From: Vermamoeba vermiformis
Taxonomy: Eukaryota; Tubulinea; Echinamoebida
Reading direction: 5' to 3'
Length of the DNA: 64,000 nucleotides
Assembly: GCA_045837725.1 (NCBI GenBank)
Contig: JBEWZL010000175.1
Span: 124,001 to 188,000, forward strand
Shown: piece after piece, positions 1-11,609 of the stretch
Numbering within the stretch: the stretch's first letter is position 1
Layout of the letters: each line of letters begins with the position of its first letter
Program-made: the position numbers and the translations under genes
Notes under the pieces: generated by a model
Databases searched by the model: none
The model's input: the letters and a program-made list of their open reading frames with translations, nothing else
Told to the model about the DNA's origin: nothing

Positions 1-530
1 ACACCAACTTTGTATCCGCAATGTCAAGTTTAACGCGTTTAGAACTCTCACACAGTTCGGCAAAAATATCACATCTACCACACTTGGAGCATTTGGTATT
101 ACACCTTCAGTCTACTTGCAGATACACTGGTTTTGTGGACTTGCCAAAGCTAACTCATCTGGAGCTGTATCAAACCAACCGACAAGACGCTTTTGATTTC
201 TCTTTCGTGTCTCAATTCACCACGCTTAAACACGCTCATTTGCAGCTTGACTTCCCATTCTCCTATCAGCAACTTTCAACGCTGACGTCACTAGAATTCT
301 TGTACCTTGTGTTTAGTGGATCCGACTTCGAACATTTATCACCAATGACGAGATTGACCTCACTAACTGCCCGCGGAGTTATATCAGAGACTATGCTACA
401 GTTGCCTACGTCGTTACAAGTGCTGAAAATGGAGCTACCACAAACGGATATAGGAGCTTCGCTTGTTGAAGCTGCCGTAGCGCGATTACCAAACTTATAC
501 GAATACTTTTTTGAGGCTGCTTCTCATTAA
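1..530 (+). CDS. F-box/LRR protein, 3' fragment (gene starts before the window)
   Basis: This is the carboxy-terminal part of a leucine-rich-repeat protein. The open frame starts at base 3 and runs to TAA at 528-530. The first residues (TNFVSAMSSLTRLELSH) align with an internal segment of the paralogue ending at 2650, so the ATG lies upstream of the window and the first methionine at 21 is internal. Irregular LRR units with 'LPNLEHL', 'GFVDLPKLTHLEL' and 'ALTSLEYL'-like spacing are visible. The C-terminal signature 'RLPNLYEY' is shared by all family members. Intact paralogues carry an N-terminal F-box, so this is probably a substrate-recognition tail of an SCF ubiquitin ligase; that role is inferred from the family. 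Confidence 0.85.
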   Translation, partial: TNFVSAMSSLTRLELSHSSAKISHLPHLEHLVLHLQSTCRYTGFVDLPKLTHLELYQTNRQDAFDFSFVSQFTTLKHAHLQLDFPFSYQQLSTLTSLEFLYLVFSGSDFEHLSPMTRLTSLTARGVISETMLQLPTSLQVLKMELPQTDIGASLVEAAVARLPNLYEYFFEAASH

Positions 531-749
531 AAATGTTTCCTTTTATAACTTATAACCAAGCAAGCTTTGTTCCGTACTCTTTCTCACTTTTATCTACGAC
601 CACGCAAAGCCAAAAAAGATTTGATCGATTCTTTTGGATGAGGTCATTAAAATCGCCCAGCGTTGTCCATCATCAAAGAGACCTACGTTTAGATTGCGCC
701 GTTCAAGACAGTCAAATTTCAAGCTAGTTTCCGCAGTACGGTTGACTAC

Positions 750-2650
750 ATGGTCCGTATAAGTCAGATTTGTTTCACTACATCTCCAAATCTAAGCGTA
801 AATTCTTCTAAAAATTACAAAACAATAAATCTATCGTAGCTCTTTATTTAATAACTTTCTAATACAGGATCAGTTGCCAAAAGAAATTAAAAAAATTATT
901 TTGATGAAATGTGACGATAAAACGAGAAGAGTAGCCCGACTTGCGTGTACAGAATGGTTCAAATTTATAGATTACCATGATTATACAATGTATTTAACGA
1001 AAAAGTCGGATTGGCCTCAGATCGTAGATCGTTTATGTTCATACAGCAAACCGATGAGTCTTCGATTACGCAAAAACATAATCCGAATAGAAGATATCAA
1101 TGAGCATATATTCCGATTAACTAACCTCACGGCACTAGAGATTGACTGCGTTGCCGAAGAAAGCAGGATCGAATTGCTCAAACTTACGGTGCTTTCCCAG
1201 CTACAATCTATTGCATTCACACGAATGCTTTCTGCCAATGAATCTCTTGCTTAATTTGCCAAATCTCAAGGTGTTCAATGGACCTTACGGAAGAAAAGTC
1301 GTCAGCGATGAAATACTAGCACGAAGCATTCAACGATTAACGAATTTGGAACGCTGCACAATCCAACAATACGATGATTTTGATATTAACTTATTTGAGC
1401 GCTATCAGACCACCTTAACATCTCTTTGTATTTACGCGCCGGGCCTCAACAAAGTTACGGCAGAGAGTTGGTTCGCAAATTTAGGCGGTCTTAAACAACT
1501 TGATTTGGGCGTTGAAGATGAAGAAGATGATAATATCTACGAGCGGATGTCGCTTCGATCGCTTACACTGCTTGAAAGTCTCGTTCTCAGCGGACTGCAG
1601 TTTCACGAACTGAACAGCAAGCACGTGACACATCTTGAATTGATCAATGCTGACGAACAGGCGATAGCAGATGAAATAGATGATTTGATCAATGTCAAGC
1701 AACTTTCATTAAATATGCCTGTCGAAGATTACGAGAACGAATTGGATCTGCAACATTCGTACCAATGGTTGACAGCTATGACAGCTCTTGAATATCTCAA
1801 TATCGAGCCTATTCAGTATAACGCATTATCGTACATCACATCAACAAATTTGACGTGCTTAAATGCTGTAATTGCCGGAAAAACTACTGCCGATCTGGAA
1901 CACTTAACGAAGTTCAATTCGTTAACAGAATTTTCACTAGAGAGTAATCAATTTGCAAACACAGCAGTACTATCGACGTTAACACAACTTAATTCATTGT
2001 CAATTATGTCACACGAAGAAACTGACACGAATTTCATATCCGTGCTGTCAAATCTCACCTTCCTGAGCGTTCAAGCCAAAGCAGCGAACATTTCACATTT
2101 GCCAAACTTGGAGCATTTGAAATTGGTTTTCAACGCCGCTAGCGAATACACTGGCTTCGTAGATCTGCCAAAATTAACGCAACTGAAAGTGTCTCACGGA
2201 TGGGACTGCCTTGCCGGCACCGACTACTCGTTCATAACGCTTCCAACATCGTTGAAATACCTTAGTATATCATACTTTGACCCTCACGAAGAACTCAGCT
2301 GCCAGCTATTTTCAGCACTCACGTCTTTGGAGTACCTTGGCTTTCCCCGACTGAAGGAACCAGACTACGAGTACTTGGCTCCAATGACAAATTTAACGGC
2401 ACTGATAATTGGCCGCGGATCAGCCTCGACGCAACTTCTCTTGTTACCAACTTCATTGCAAGTGTTGGAGATTGGCCTTGGATCGGACATTAATGAAGTA
2501 GGTAGCTCCAGCTGTTCAGAATCGAGCTCTGATGACGAAGGGGAAGGACTGTGGCGCGTTCCTAAAGAAGAAGATGACACCGCGAATAGTCCAAGATTCA
2601 TCGAGCGAGTGACCGCACGACTGCCGAACCTGTATAAATGCTCATTCTAA
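750..2650 (+). CDS. F-box/LRR protein with a net +1 frame break (possible pseudogene)
   Basis: The coding start is ATG 750-752, followed at once by an intron (753-867, gtccgt...acag). Exon 2 begins at 868 with DQLPKEIKKIIL, an F-box start, followed by DDKTRRVARLACTEW. The first frame ends at TAA 1252-1254. The LRR body continues one frame over, to TAA at 2648-2650. Alignment with the intact copy at 4273-6170 places the break near 1212-1226: 'SIAFT' in frame 1 gives way to 'ECFLPMNLLLNLPNL' in frame 2, where the paralogue has 'YEYHIPLEALLSMPNL'. About five bases are missing there. The rest, about 470 residues of LRR ending in a Ser/Glu-rich stretch and 'RLPNLYKCSF', is well preserved. It may be a young pseudogene, a frameshifted gene or a sequence error. 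Confidence 0.75.
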
Positions 2651-2902
2651 CTGACATTGAAATGTTTGTAATATTTTTGTTATCGAAAGGGATATTAGTA
2701 AAGCCCTAACGATGCGCAAGATCGTTTATAAAATGATTTAGTTTGAAACTAATGACACGTTTTTAATTTTATTATCGAGGGGACAAGCAAGTCCCACATT
2801 ATTGGGCATAGTTATTGAACCTTGAAAGCACCTCAACAATAGAAGTTTAGAGATATTCTCAATTCAATAAGACGTCAAACAAATTTAGGTCCGGCATTGG
2901 AA

Positions 2903-4020
2903 ATGGTGCGTTGATCAGATAGATCTTTTCTGTTTTATAACAATCGTTTATTTATTATGAGTAATTTTTCATAGATAATATCGATAACTCAACGCTCTCA
3001 ACAGGATCAGTACCAAGAAATAAAAAAATAGAGAAGCGACGAAAAACGAGAGAAAACCGACGAGAAGATCAATATAGAATCATAAATTAAATTTGACCAT
3101 ACCGACGGCCGCAGATCCATCGACGCGCAACACAACCAATGGCTCACGCAAGAAAGAAGACACAATAGCAAGACGCAACCCACTGACGTAGAAAAGACGC
3201 ATCCCCCAAAGGCCGAACAGACCACGAAGAAGCGTTCAATTTTCTAAGCGAGAATGGTGAAGAACCAATACGGCAGAAGCACCGCGACGCGGGACGAAGA
3301 ACAGCACGGAGACGTAAAGAAAGAGAGAGGAGACCATCACCCAATGCCACCCGGAACACCTCGTTAGGGAGAGACAGGCGAACCCCCAGAGCAGGACACA
3401 AGGGCACGAGACACCGAGCCACCGAGCCGACAGCACAAAGATCCCACATCAAGACGACACAACACACAGAACACGGCAAAGCCAGATGAAGACAATCTCG
3501 CACATTATTACCCGTTTCAAGTTTGACCAATCTTACGAAGCTACAGTTATTGCATTCAACTGTAGAAACGATTCACTTGCCCAACTTGAATCGTTTGGAT
3601 ATCACCAATTTCGAATACGTAGGCGCAGACATGACAAAATTAACGTTTCTGGTCGTCAATCAAGGTTTAGAAGCTTGCAATCCCGCCTCGGTGACGCGTC
3701 TCACATCCTTGAAGCACCTTCAAATTACTGCCAGGCATAACATTCCATGTCAATTATTTTCAACGCTGACAGCACTGGAGTACCTCTCTTTTCATGAAAC
3801 GAAAGACGGAGATTATGGGCACTTGTCAGCGCTTACCAACTTGACGCAGCTTATCACTAGCGGAGCTGCGTCATCCCAATTGTTACGATTGCCTACTTCA
3901 TTGCAGGCTCTTCGCTTTGATGCGGAGAATCAGGCCATTGACCACGTGGATCAAGCAAGCATCGTGGCAAGATTGCCTAATTTGTATACCTGCATGATTG
4001 ATATACCTTCTCGATTCTAA
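2903..4020 (+). pseudogene. Decayed F-box/LRR copy
   Basis: ATG 2903-2905 is followed directly by gtgcgt, as in the sister genes, and an acceptor lies at 3001-3004. The next exon begins DQYQEIKK and hits TAG at 3029-3031. From about 3030 to 3490 the sequence loses recognisable codons but still aligns patchily with the sister genes at the DNA level, for example the 'tttgacca...cgcagatc' stretch near 3088-3117. This part is strikingly poor in T. From about 3500 a clean LRR frame resumes (SSLTNLTKLQLLHSTVETIHL) and ends at TAA 4018-4020 with the family C-terminus ARLPNLYTCMI. The middle has decayed while both ends are recognisable, so this is a pseudogene. Confidence 0.75.
3030..3490. other. T-depleted island 1 inside the decayed LRR copy
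   Basis: About 460 bases in which the + strand is nearly free of T and rich in A, G and C, abruptly bordered by normal AT-rich sequence. Open frames on either strand here look like composition artefacts: the minus-strand frame is Leu/Ser/Cys/Val-rich with no domain. The left part aligns loosely with F-box coding DNA of the sister copies, so the island seems to have formed from the gene rather than to be an unrelated insert. Confidence 0.5.
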
Positions 4021-4272
4021 TGCACTTATAGTACGGCAATGAATTACGAACTGTTGCTTGGGATTTCATATTTTGTCCCGATTGTGATACAATTCACAAG
4101 CCGACTTTTGGCCACGTAAAACCCATTTATCAAACCATTGGTAGCTTATCTTTCCGCTCGTCGACCAGAACGTCAAATTAGTGCGAAAAAACTATTAAAA
4201 TAACACGGAACAACCAAATACCAAAGCTACTGTAAGTCTCATTCCCAGGGTAGCTTAGATCAAGCAAGGAAA

Positions 4273-6170
4273 ATGGTACGTTGCTGCGAAACCATCAATT
4301 ACTAATTCAAAAAATCTCAATTGTATTGTAAATAATAATAACGATTATTTGCATTTCTTAATCGCCGTAATATATTTGAACTAGCTAACGCTTCTTTCAG
4401 GAACAAGTGCCCCCAGAAATTCAAAAAATAATTCTAAATTATTTCGATGACAAAACAAGAAGAATAGCCCGATTATCCTGCAAAAAATGGCTCAACAGCA
4501 TCGATTATAGAGATTTTACTATTTATTTGACCAAAAAATCAGAATGGCCTCAGATCGTGGACCGGCTCACTTCTTACTCCAAACCAATTAGTCTCCACTT
4601 CCGTAAGAATATCATGAATAAGTTAGAAGATATAAACGAGCATTTACTTCGATTGACAACTTTGACGGATTTGACATTTGACGATCTGGACAAAAATGAA
4701 GTTGGTCTCGAAGCTGAATGGTTCAAACTGACAGCATTGCCCAACCTTCACTCTGTTTCAGTCAAGAACTATGAGTATCACATACCATTAGAGGCCTTAC
4801 TGAGCATGCCGAACCTCACAACGTTCGAGCAGCCATGGCAATCGGAGGATACTGATAACATGCAACTTCTGCGTTCAATGCAACAATGGACAAATCTGCA
4901 AAGCTGCTCAATATTACAAGATAACGAGCTGGACGTAGATCTGTTTGGCAGTTATAATACAACGTTGACGTATCTTTCAGTATACGTTCCGAGCGTCGAT
5001 GAAAAGTTGTTCAGGAACTTGGGCAACCTCAAGGAGGTTTCTATCACGTCGTCGGATGTCGAACAACAGTTCTCACTGAAGACATTTACAGCGATTGAAA
5101 GACTCAACCTCATTGAAATCCAGCTCCACGAATTGACAAGCGCACGATTAACGTTCTTAGAGTTGTATAACGCAACAGAAAGTTACCTTGAGAAAGAACA
5201 GCACAATTTAACAAGCCTCAAACAACTGGTCTTTGACTTGCATCAAGATGATGAATACGGCAATCAAGACGAGAACGAAGATGAAGAGGACGATCGAGAT
5301 ACGCAACGTTACTCTTATCAATGGTTCACAACACTGACAGCGCTCGAATTTCTAAATGTAGATCCGATGGAAAACTACGGACTATTGTTCATCTCAACCA
5401 CTCTAACTAGCCTACAGATCGCCGTGAATAGACCAGTAGATCTCGATCACGTGTCAAGATTTGTTTCACTGAAACAATTCTTTCTAAGAAGCAAAGATGA
5501 ATGTTTGCAAGATCTGTCAACATTGTCAGTACTGACTAAATTGGAGAGCTTACAAATCGACGTCAGAACAGGACACGCTAGCGAGGCCAACTTCCTGTCA
5601 TCAATGACAAATCTGACCTGGCTATATCTTTCTCGTTACTCACCTGGCGAAATCTCTAATTTGCCAAACTTGGCCCAACTCACTTTGTGTTTTTCAACGG
5701 CCTGTCAATTCACCGGATTTGAAGCGCTACCAAAGTTGACCGAGATAGAAATTGGTATCAATTGGGAAGTCGATGACGATATTGACTTCGATTATACATT
5801 TGTCTCAAATCTGCCGACCTTGCGATCGTTGATTTTTCACCCAATAGGCAAACAGTACGATTGCCGATACTTTTCAACACTGACCGACCTACAACGGCTT
5901 CAAATAGATCAAGTGACATCTGAAGACGATTACTGCCATCTGTCGACCTTGACGAAGCTGACAGAACTAAAAATATTGCACGGACCTTGTTCAGTGAAAA
6001 TACTCAACTTGCCCACGTCGTTGCAAAAGCTCAACGTGGGTATGTCCCAAGCAAGCGAGTTATTCCTGCCTGCAGAGCCCAGCGATAATGTTGATACGTC
6101 AAGTATCACCCCGCAACTGGTAGCAAGACTTCCAAATTTGTACAAGTACTCTTTTGAATACTTACAGTAA
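4273..6170 (+). CDS. F-box/LRR protein, intact copy (about 590 aa)
   Basis: This is the reference copy of the local family. Exon 1 is only the ATG (4273-4275). The intron is 4276-4400 (gtacgt...ttcag), and exon 2 runs from 4401 (EQVPPEIQKIIL) to TAA 6168-6170. Residues about 3-45 form an F-box: PPEI, a hydrophobic helix, DDKTRRIARLSCKKWL. The rest is irregular LRRs (repeated 'LTxLExLxI', 'SNLPxLxxL') broken by an acidic loop of Asp/Glu near residue 290. By family knowledge the F-box would bind Skp1 and the LRRs would capture substrate for ubiquitination. Neighbours on both sides are tandem paralogues, and the inverted copy at 29483-31317 is the closest relative in this window. There is no frame break. 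Confidence 0.9.
4276..4400 (+). other. Intron directly after the start codon
   Basis: The donor gtacgt abuts ATG and the acceptor is tttcag. Equivalent introns lie at 753-867, 2906-3004 and, on the other strand, 31201-31314. In each case exon 2 restarts in phase 0 at (E/D)Q. The intron is thus an ancestral trait of this family, and the initiator codon is only joined to the rest of the frame by splicing. Confidence 0.75.
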
Positions 6171-6434
6171 ATAAATGATTCCTTTGCTTCGTTACCTCTA
6201 AGACCGTTGAAAAATCTTTGACTTTTACTAACTATAGTTTATTTACGAAATAAATAATCGCTAACATGAGAATTATAGACAACGGAATAGATCGGCTAAG
6301 CCGGTCCTATTGTTACAATTTCAAATCGTTCAAAAAATCTAATAAATTAAATATAATATAAATAAGGAAGGGTTGAGTACCAAAGACATCTTTGAAGCCA
6401 AAATCAGATCTCTTTGAAGGTTCGATCTACGATC

Positions 6435-8690
6435 TTATTTCTTCTTCTTGCCTCCAGCCTTTTCAGCCTTAGCCTTGGCCTTCTCTTCGGCCTTTCGCTT
6501 CTTCTCGGCCTCCTTTTCAGCCTTCTTCCTTTCCTTCTCTTCCTTCTCCTTTTGTTTCTTCTCTTCCTTGGCCTTCTTAGCAGCTAATTTAGCCTCTTCT
6601 TTAGCCTTCTTGGCAGCTTCCTTATCGCCCTTAGCGGGTTTCTCGGCAGGCTTCTCAGCGGGCTTCTCGGCAGGCTTTTCAACAGGCTTCTCGGGCTTCT
6701 TCTCAGCGGCGCTGTCCTCAGAGCTCGAAGAAGAGCTTGAAGAAGAGCTGGCGCTGCTGTTAGACTTGGTGCCACTCTTTTGTTGGTCCTTGTGTTCAGT
6801 GGTAGTGGCAGCAACGTTGTTGTTGGCGGTCACGGCAGGCTTGGCACCGCTGTCGGACTCAGAAGAAGAGCTGGAGCTCGAGGACGAGTTGGATCTGCTG
6901 TGAGAGGTTTGGGTGGGTTGAGCAGGAGTGGGTTGAACAGCAACGGGCTTCTCAACGGCTTTAGGGCTTCTCAACGGGCTTGGCCTCCTCGCTCTCGCTG
7001 GTGGAGGATGAGCTGGAAGAAGATGAGTCAGAGCCGGAGTGAGTGGCCTTGGGTTCAATGTGAGGAGCCTCAATGTGAACAGCAACAGGAGTGGGCTCGT
7101 GGTGAACTTCAACGGGCTTGACTTCCTCGTGGTGCTCAACAGCCTTGGGTTGCTCGACGGCAACAGGAGCGGGCTCAGGAGCATCGCTAGCGCTGGAGCT
7201 GCTGGAAGTAGAGGATGAAGAAGCAGAGCGGTCACGAGCGGGTTGTTCAGTGTGAGGAGCTTCGACGTGGACAGCGACAGGGGTAGGCTCGTGGTGAACT
7301 TCGACGGGCTTGACCTCTTCGTGGTGCTCAACAGCCTTGGGTTGCTCGGCAACAGGGGCGGGCTCAGGAGCATCGCTAGCGCTGGAGCTGCTAGAGCTGG
7401 AAGATGAAGAAGCAGAGCGGTCACGGGTCTCTACGTGAGCAGGAGTCTCAACGTGAACAGCGACAGGGGTGGGCTCGGGGTGAACTTCGACGGGCTTGAC
7501 TTCCTCGTGGTGTTCGACGGCCTTAGGTTCTTCATGGTGAGCCTCAACGTGAACGGGCTCAACAGGCTTGGGTTCTTCGTGGTGAGCCTCAGGCTTGTGT
7601 TCGTCGTGCTTAGCAGAGGACGAGGAAGATGAGGATGACGAAGAGGAAGAAGATGAGGACGAGGAGCTGCGAGAGTGCTTGCCGTTGCCGTGGCCGTTGC
7701 CATTGTGTTCGGCTTCAGCGTGCTTGCGAGCGTTCTCTTCCTCTTCAGCCTTCTTGCGGGCCTTGGCTTCCTCTTCTTCGCGGAGCTTCTTTTGGTAGTC
7801 AGCAATGCGCTTTTCTTGAGCTTCCTTGTCAGAGGCTTCGAAAGCGGCTCTTTCTTCAGGGGACATTTGCTAAGAGTAATTGTTAGTACCAAACAAAATA
7901 AAGTACGAGCAAAAGCGCATCTCGAAATTTAAAAAAAAGGTAGCTCGGTTACCTTAACAGCAGCAGCGCCTTCTTCTTCAGCCTTAAGCTTTTCGAAGAG
8001 AGAAACACTCAAACCCTTGGTCATAGGGGCCTTAATATCGATCAATTAGCACGAGCGGAACGGATCGCAAGAAAGTAATCTAATTTATCAAAATAGTCAA
8101 TTAATTACCTTAGCGTTTCCACCAGTTGATTCGGCGCGAGGAACGTTAGCAGCAGCAGGTTGACCGACTGAGGCAGAAGGACCACGAGGGCTGGGCTTAA
8201 CATCACCAGCGTTGGTCTTCAACAAGTTTTGACCGGTAGCCAAGGGAGTTACGGCAGGCTTGTGAACCTTGCTATAAAATTCAAATCAAAATTAGTGGCG
8301 GTACTAGCGATTTTCAAAAAAAACGGATCAATCCGGCATCCAACGCTATTTAAAATAATATTCTCGTTATTTTATTTACGACTTACCAGTAGTATTTCTC
8401 GCCAAAAGCAACAAAGTTAGTCTTGTTCAAAGTAACCTTGCAAGTTTCGCACTTGAAGCAACTGAGAAAAGAATAGTTAGGTACTTCATCCCGACACCTG
8501 TCATATCTATCTGTCTTAAACTTACGCCTTGTGGAAGCTCTTGTTATCAATAGGGAGCTTTTCGGTAGCCTATAATAAAAAGCGCGGGTAAGTAACCAGA
8601 TCCAGAAGATTCGACCGAGTTCTCAATCCGTACATAAACCGTCTTATTGCAAATAGGGCACTTTTCTCCTCCTCCTAACTTAGTGGCCAT
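6435..8690 (-). CDS. LIM-domain protein with acidic/serine/lysine low-complexity tail
   Basis: There are six exons: 8634-8690, 8526-8569, 8387-8461, 8109-8271, 7953-8030 and 6435-7869. Residues about 11-65 are one complete LIM zinc-finger domain: CPIC, 17 residues, HKACFKCETC, then a spacer ending in YYCKVH, with all eight zinc ligands present. LIM domains bind proteins, commonly at the actin cytoskeleton. After a Pro/Ala linker comes a Glu/Lys/Ala-rich segment (EERAAFEASDKEAQEKR) and then long serine runs with His-Glu-Pro-Val repeats. The frame breaks at TAA 6961-6963: reading one base on restores KAVEKPV and a Lys/Glu/Ala coiled tail ending GGKKKK at 6435. Both frames have coding character, so the break is either a one-base insertion or a +1 frameshift. 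Without the shift the protein ends EAKPVEKP. Confidence 0.85.
7040..7560 (-). repeat. In-frame tandem coding repeat, about 180-nt unit, three copies
   Basis: The peptide core HHEEVKPVEVHHEPTPVAVH recurs three times at about 180-nt spacing inside the tail of the LIM gene. Each copy is followed by a serine run and 'SDAPEPAPVA'. Copies differ slightly (HPEP versus HHEP; HVET, HVEA, HIEA), so they are diverged tandem duplications rather than an assembly collapse. Confidence 0.75.
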
Positions 8691-8841
8691 CTAGGAAAAT
8701 AATATTAGTATTTAATTCAAGTTCAGAAGATTTTGTGTGGAAAGAATCTAGCCGTTGTAAGTTCATTATTAATTTGGGCGCGTATCAATATGTAAAAATC
8801 CACAATGCAAGCAATATTTGTGGATAAAATGGGTTGATTTA

Positions 8842-9018
8842 ATGAGTCAATTTGTACAGCCGATCAGGTCAATCGTTGCCGAAATTCGATTGATCGGGAT
8901 GCAAGAAACAGATTCTGAAATGTTTAACTGGGCAAAAAAATACCCAAAACAGTATGGCTACACGAGAGGTTACACTCGACGCCACCCTTCTTTAAGAATT
9001 ACAGCAATTCGAGCATGA
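8842..9018 (+). CDS. Possible small hypothetical protein (58 aa)
   Basis: An ATG at 8842 opens a 58-residue frame, divergent from the LIM gene and about 150 bases from its start. The product is basic with a Tyr/Arg-rich end (YGYTRGYTRRHPSLR). No domain is recognised. A second frame after the acceptor-like ttacag near 8998-9003 gives FEHDLRAEYNSFLQEYRP before a TAA, so an alternative spliced end is possible. Support is only the open frame, so it may not be a gene. Confidence 0.25.
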   Translation: MSQFVQPIRSIVAEIRLIGMQETDSEMFNWAKKYPKQYGYTRGYTRRHPSLRITAIRA

Positions 9019-9821
9019 TCTACGTGCCGAGTATAACTCGTTTTTGCAAGAGTATCGCCCATAATTTAAAGAATTAACGTGGAAATATATTTATATGTAA
9101 TTATTGATGCGCCATGGTAATTGAGAAAATTATTTAAACGGCAGGAGTTCCACAAGTCCCGAGAGGTTGAAGGTCATCTACTTACCTTTGTTTAGTCACA
9201 ATACTCTAGGTTGAAAAACCTTCTTAGGTGTGTTATACAGAGCTAAAAAAATGTTGAAGTAACGCGACGACGAAAATCTTTGAATCAAGCCAACCGTTTT
9301 CCCAGGGCATTGAATTGTTAGCGAAAAAATTGAATTGGATCGGCCGCAATCTTGTACACAATTTAATAGGGTTGGCTAGGGTAGGGTGCGTGTTTAATAT
9401 ATTTTAAGTTTTGCTGGTCCTTGTGCCAATCGCCGTATCTCATCTTCGGCGGTTTTTTGGAAATCCGTTAACAAAATTCTTAATTACTTCAGTAAATGTT
9501 CTTTAGCATGATGAAACTTCACTAAGGATAAGTGGAGCTCGATTGGTGGGACTATAATTTATAATTTTGGAAGATACTCTGTCCAGATCAGAAAAATTAG
9601 CAAAGAAGTGGAACAGTCATTCAATTTGGCGAGCGCTAATGCAGAACTATGATAATTCTTTTGTGCTAAGATATTTTACTTGCAACGCGGGTTTGCTCTT
9701 GTCCTGTTTTGGATCAAGCTTCCTAAAAAGTAACGGTCATTTTTAGTCGCAGATTTGCGAACCAACAAACAAGCAATCACAACCATTCCAAGTTTTGAAA
9801 GGTAATATATTCGGTTGCAAA
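9019..9821. other. Intergenic, about 800 bases
   Basis: AT-rich spacer before the pseudouridine synthase. I looked for tRNA, spliceosomal RNA and coding frames and found none I can support. 'ctacttacctttg' near 9178 resembles the 5' end of U1 RNA by chance only. Confidence 0.4.
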
Positions 9822-10867
9822 ATGTTGAGGCGAGCTACAACGCTGCTAAAGAAGGAGCATCTGTGGATTTTCAACAAGCCATGCAAGCAACACTTCAACC
9901 AGCTATTGACGGGCCATCCCGAAGAAAATAAATGGAAGCCAGTTCATAGGCTAGATCACGAGACCTCTGGGGCAATTTGTTATGCACGAGAAGAGGTTGC
10001 CGATCAGTTTACAAAGCTATTCAAAGAGCGAGGCGTAAGAAAATTATATATCGCTGGCGCATCTAAAAAAATAATAGGTACCTATTTTATCCAATTTTTT
10101 ACATTTTCTGAAAGACAGCTCGAGCTGATTTTATTATGCGATTGAGGCACGTGTCTCTATTGAGCCAGTTAATGGTTTTTCACTTTAAAGACTTTTCTTT
10201 GAGCAAGTTATTATGATTGGGAAACAATTTTGTAGGATTTAAGTTAATTTGCGCGGGGCCTCGGGTTTTCTTGCACGATCGGATCACCATCTTCTCGTAT
10301 GATTTTATTAATTTATTGTAATTACAGATACTTCTCTCCAGTCAAATAATGATCGCGGCGTGACTGTGAATGGATTCATTGCTAGCAAGTATCGCCACTC
10401 GGCTAAGGTGAAGTTCTTACTGACTCCAAATGAATGGTATCGAACAAACAGCCACGTGCAACACGTTGTCTACGCTCTTCGCAATAACTCGTAAGTAGTA
10501 CTAAGCACGACACTCTTTCATATGAAAAATACATATCAAGTGATTATTGGTATGAGCACGGAAGCTGACGTCTAATTTTGGATTTAGGTTGCGCGGTGTT
10601 GATCCGCATCTCAGCGAGGAAGTACTTCAGGACATTAGTAACAATTTCAATGGGCATCCTTACTTGGTTCATCTTATTACCGGCGCCCGACATCAGATTC
10701 GCGCGTATTTCAAGTTCGTTGGCGCCCCGCTGGTTGGCGATCCGATCTATGGTACCGCTGACGAGTTACATCGATTGGAGTTACATTCTTGGAAGATAGA
10801 AATGAAAGACCCAATCGATGGAGCTCTAGTTACTGCTATTGCCCCGATAGAAAAGCAAATTAAGTAA
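9822..10867 (+). CDS. RluA-family RNA pseudouridine synthase (232 aa)
   Basis: Three exons: 9822-10077, 10328-10490 and 10588-10867, phases 1 and 2, with donors gtacct and gtaagt. The enzyme isomerises uridine to pseudouridine in RNA. The catalytic motif II is 'HRLDHETSGAICYAR', with the catalytic Asp following Arg-Leu. Motif III is 'LITGARHQIRAYF', followed by 'GAPLVGDPIYG' and then 'RLELHSWKIEM', all standard for the RluA/RluC/RluD group. There is no N-terminal S4 domain. The short basic N-terminus (MLRRATTLLKK) could be a mitochondrial targeting peptide, which is inference. The start is the first ATG in frame; a TTG 27 bases upstream is not used. Which RNA it modifies cannot be told. Confidence 0.9.
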
Positions 10868-11283
10868 TACCGCGGAATAACTAGGACGCTTGATTACGGT
10901 AATTTCATATATTATTAATACTCTGATTCGTTATACTGAATATTATTATTATATTTGGCTTACAGAGCGATTGCTAATGGATCTGATTTTGCCGCAGATA
11001 ATGAACGAGGGTTTAGGCAGAGCCTGCCCTGTCCTCAGTCAGGATTCAAGCCTATTATTGACAACTGTAAACAAGGTACTTATTGAGGTCTAATATGAAT
11101 TCACGGGAGATTCAAGCTCGGTAAAATTATCTAATTTCAGATCTCTTGTCAACAAATTGACGTATTCGCCTCGGCGGTTCGAATTCAAGAGCTTAATTCG
11201 AGTTAATTAATTTTTTCATTGATTAGAAAGACACGAGGCAAAGGTTCGATAAGAAATATTGTTTTGCTTAACCCGCGAGCCCC
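10868..11283. other. Intergenic, about 415 bases
   Basis: AT-rich spacer. A 67-residue open frame (10890-11093) has no coding features. A GGTTCGA-like string near 11174 is not part of a tRNA cloverleaf. Confidence 0.4.
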
Positions 11284-11609
11284 ATGAGCCACGAAAAGAC
11301 ACCGTGAGTATCCACAGTTATGCTCTTTGTCGATAATATCTTAATCTTGAATTTTTAGAAGCGATGGGCCTTTAAGTTCCCGTACTGATGATACAGACTC
11401 AGCTGCACAAGAAACTACGGAGAACGAAGATCAGATCACCGATATTGTAAAGCCTGAAGTCAAAGCAATGGAAAACATAACAAGAAATAATTTTCCAACT
11501 GGTATGTAACACAGATATCTTAAATTATTTCGAATTTACTGAAATAGGTTTAGATCCTCCAGTTTTGGTACCTCCATCTGACAGATGCAGTGATGCTGCC
11601 CGCAAATAA
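11284..11609 (+). CDS. Small three-exon hypothetical gene (74 aa)
   Basis: Exons are 11284-11303, 11359-11501 and 11548-11609, with introns of 55 nt (gtgagt...tttag) and 46 nt (gtatgt...aatag). The phases agree and the frame ends at TAA 11607-11609. The product is acidic and polar (SRTDDTDSAAQETTENEDQ), then FPTGLDPPVLVPPSD, with no transmembrane helix or known domain, so it is probably disordered. Clean splice sites and phase continuity are the only evidence. Confidence 0.5.

Noticed and set aside
1252-1254. Stop-linked frameshift in the second LRR gene as strong evidence for recoding
   Set aside because: Homology places the break about ten codons before the stop, with about five bases missing, so the stop is only a trivial consequence.
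3144-3530. 128-codon minus-strand frame in T-depleted island 1
   Set aside because: Leu/Ser/Cys-rich product explained by base composition; overlaps the decayed LRR copy.
6448-7932. Several long open frames on + opposite the LIM gene
   Set aside because: They are antisense readings of Ser/Lys/Glu-rich repeats, with no start context, no domain and biased composition.
9170-9200. U1 snRNA-like 'acttacct' string
   Set aside because: Not at the 5' end of a structured RNA, and no Sm site or stem-loops follow.
11165-11250. GGTTCGA strings resembling a tRNA B box
   Set aside because: No matching A box or acceptor stem can be drawn.
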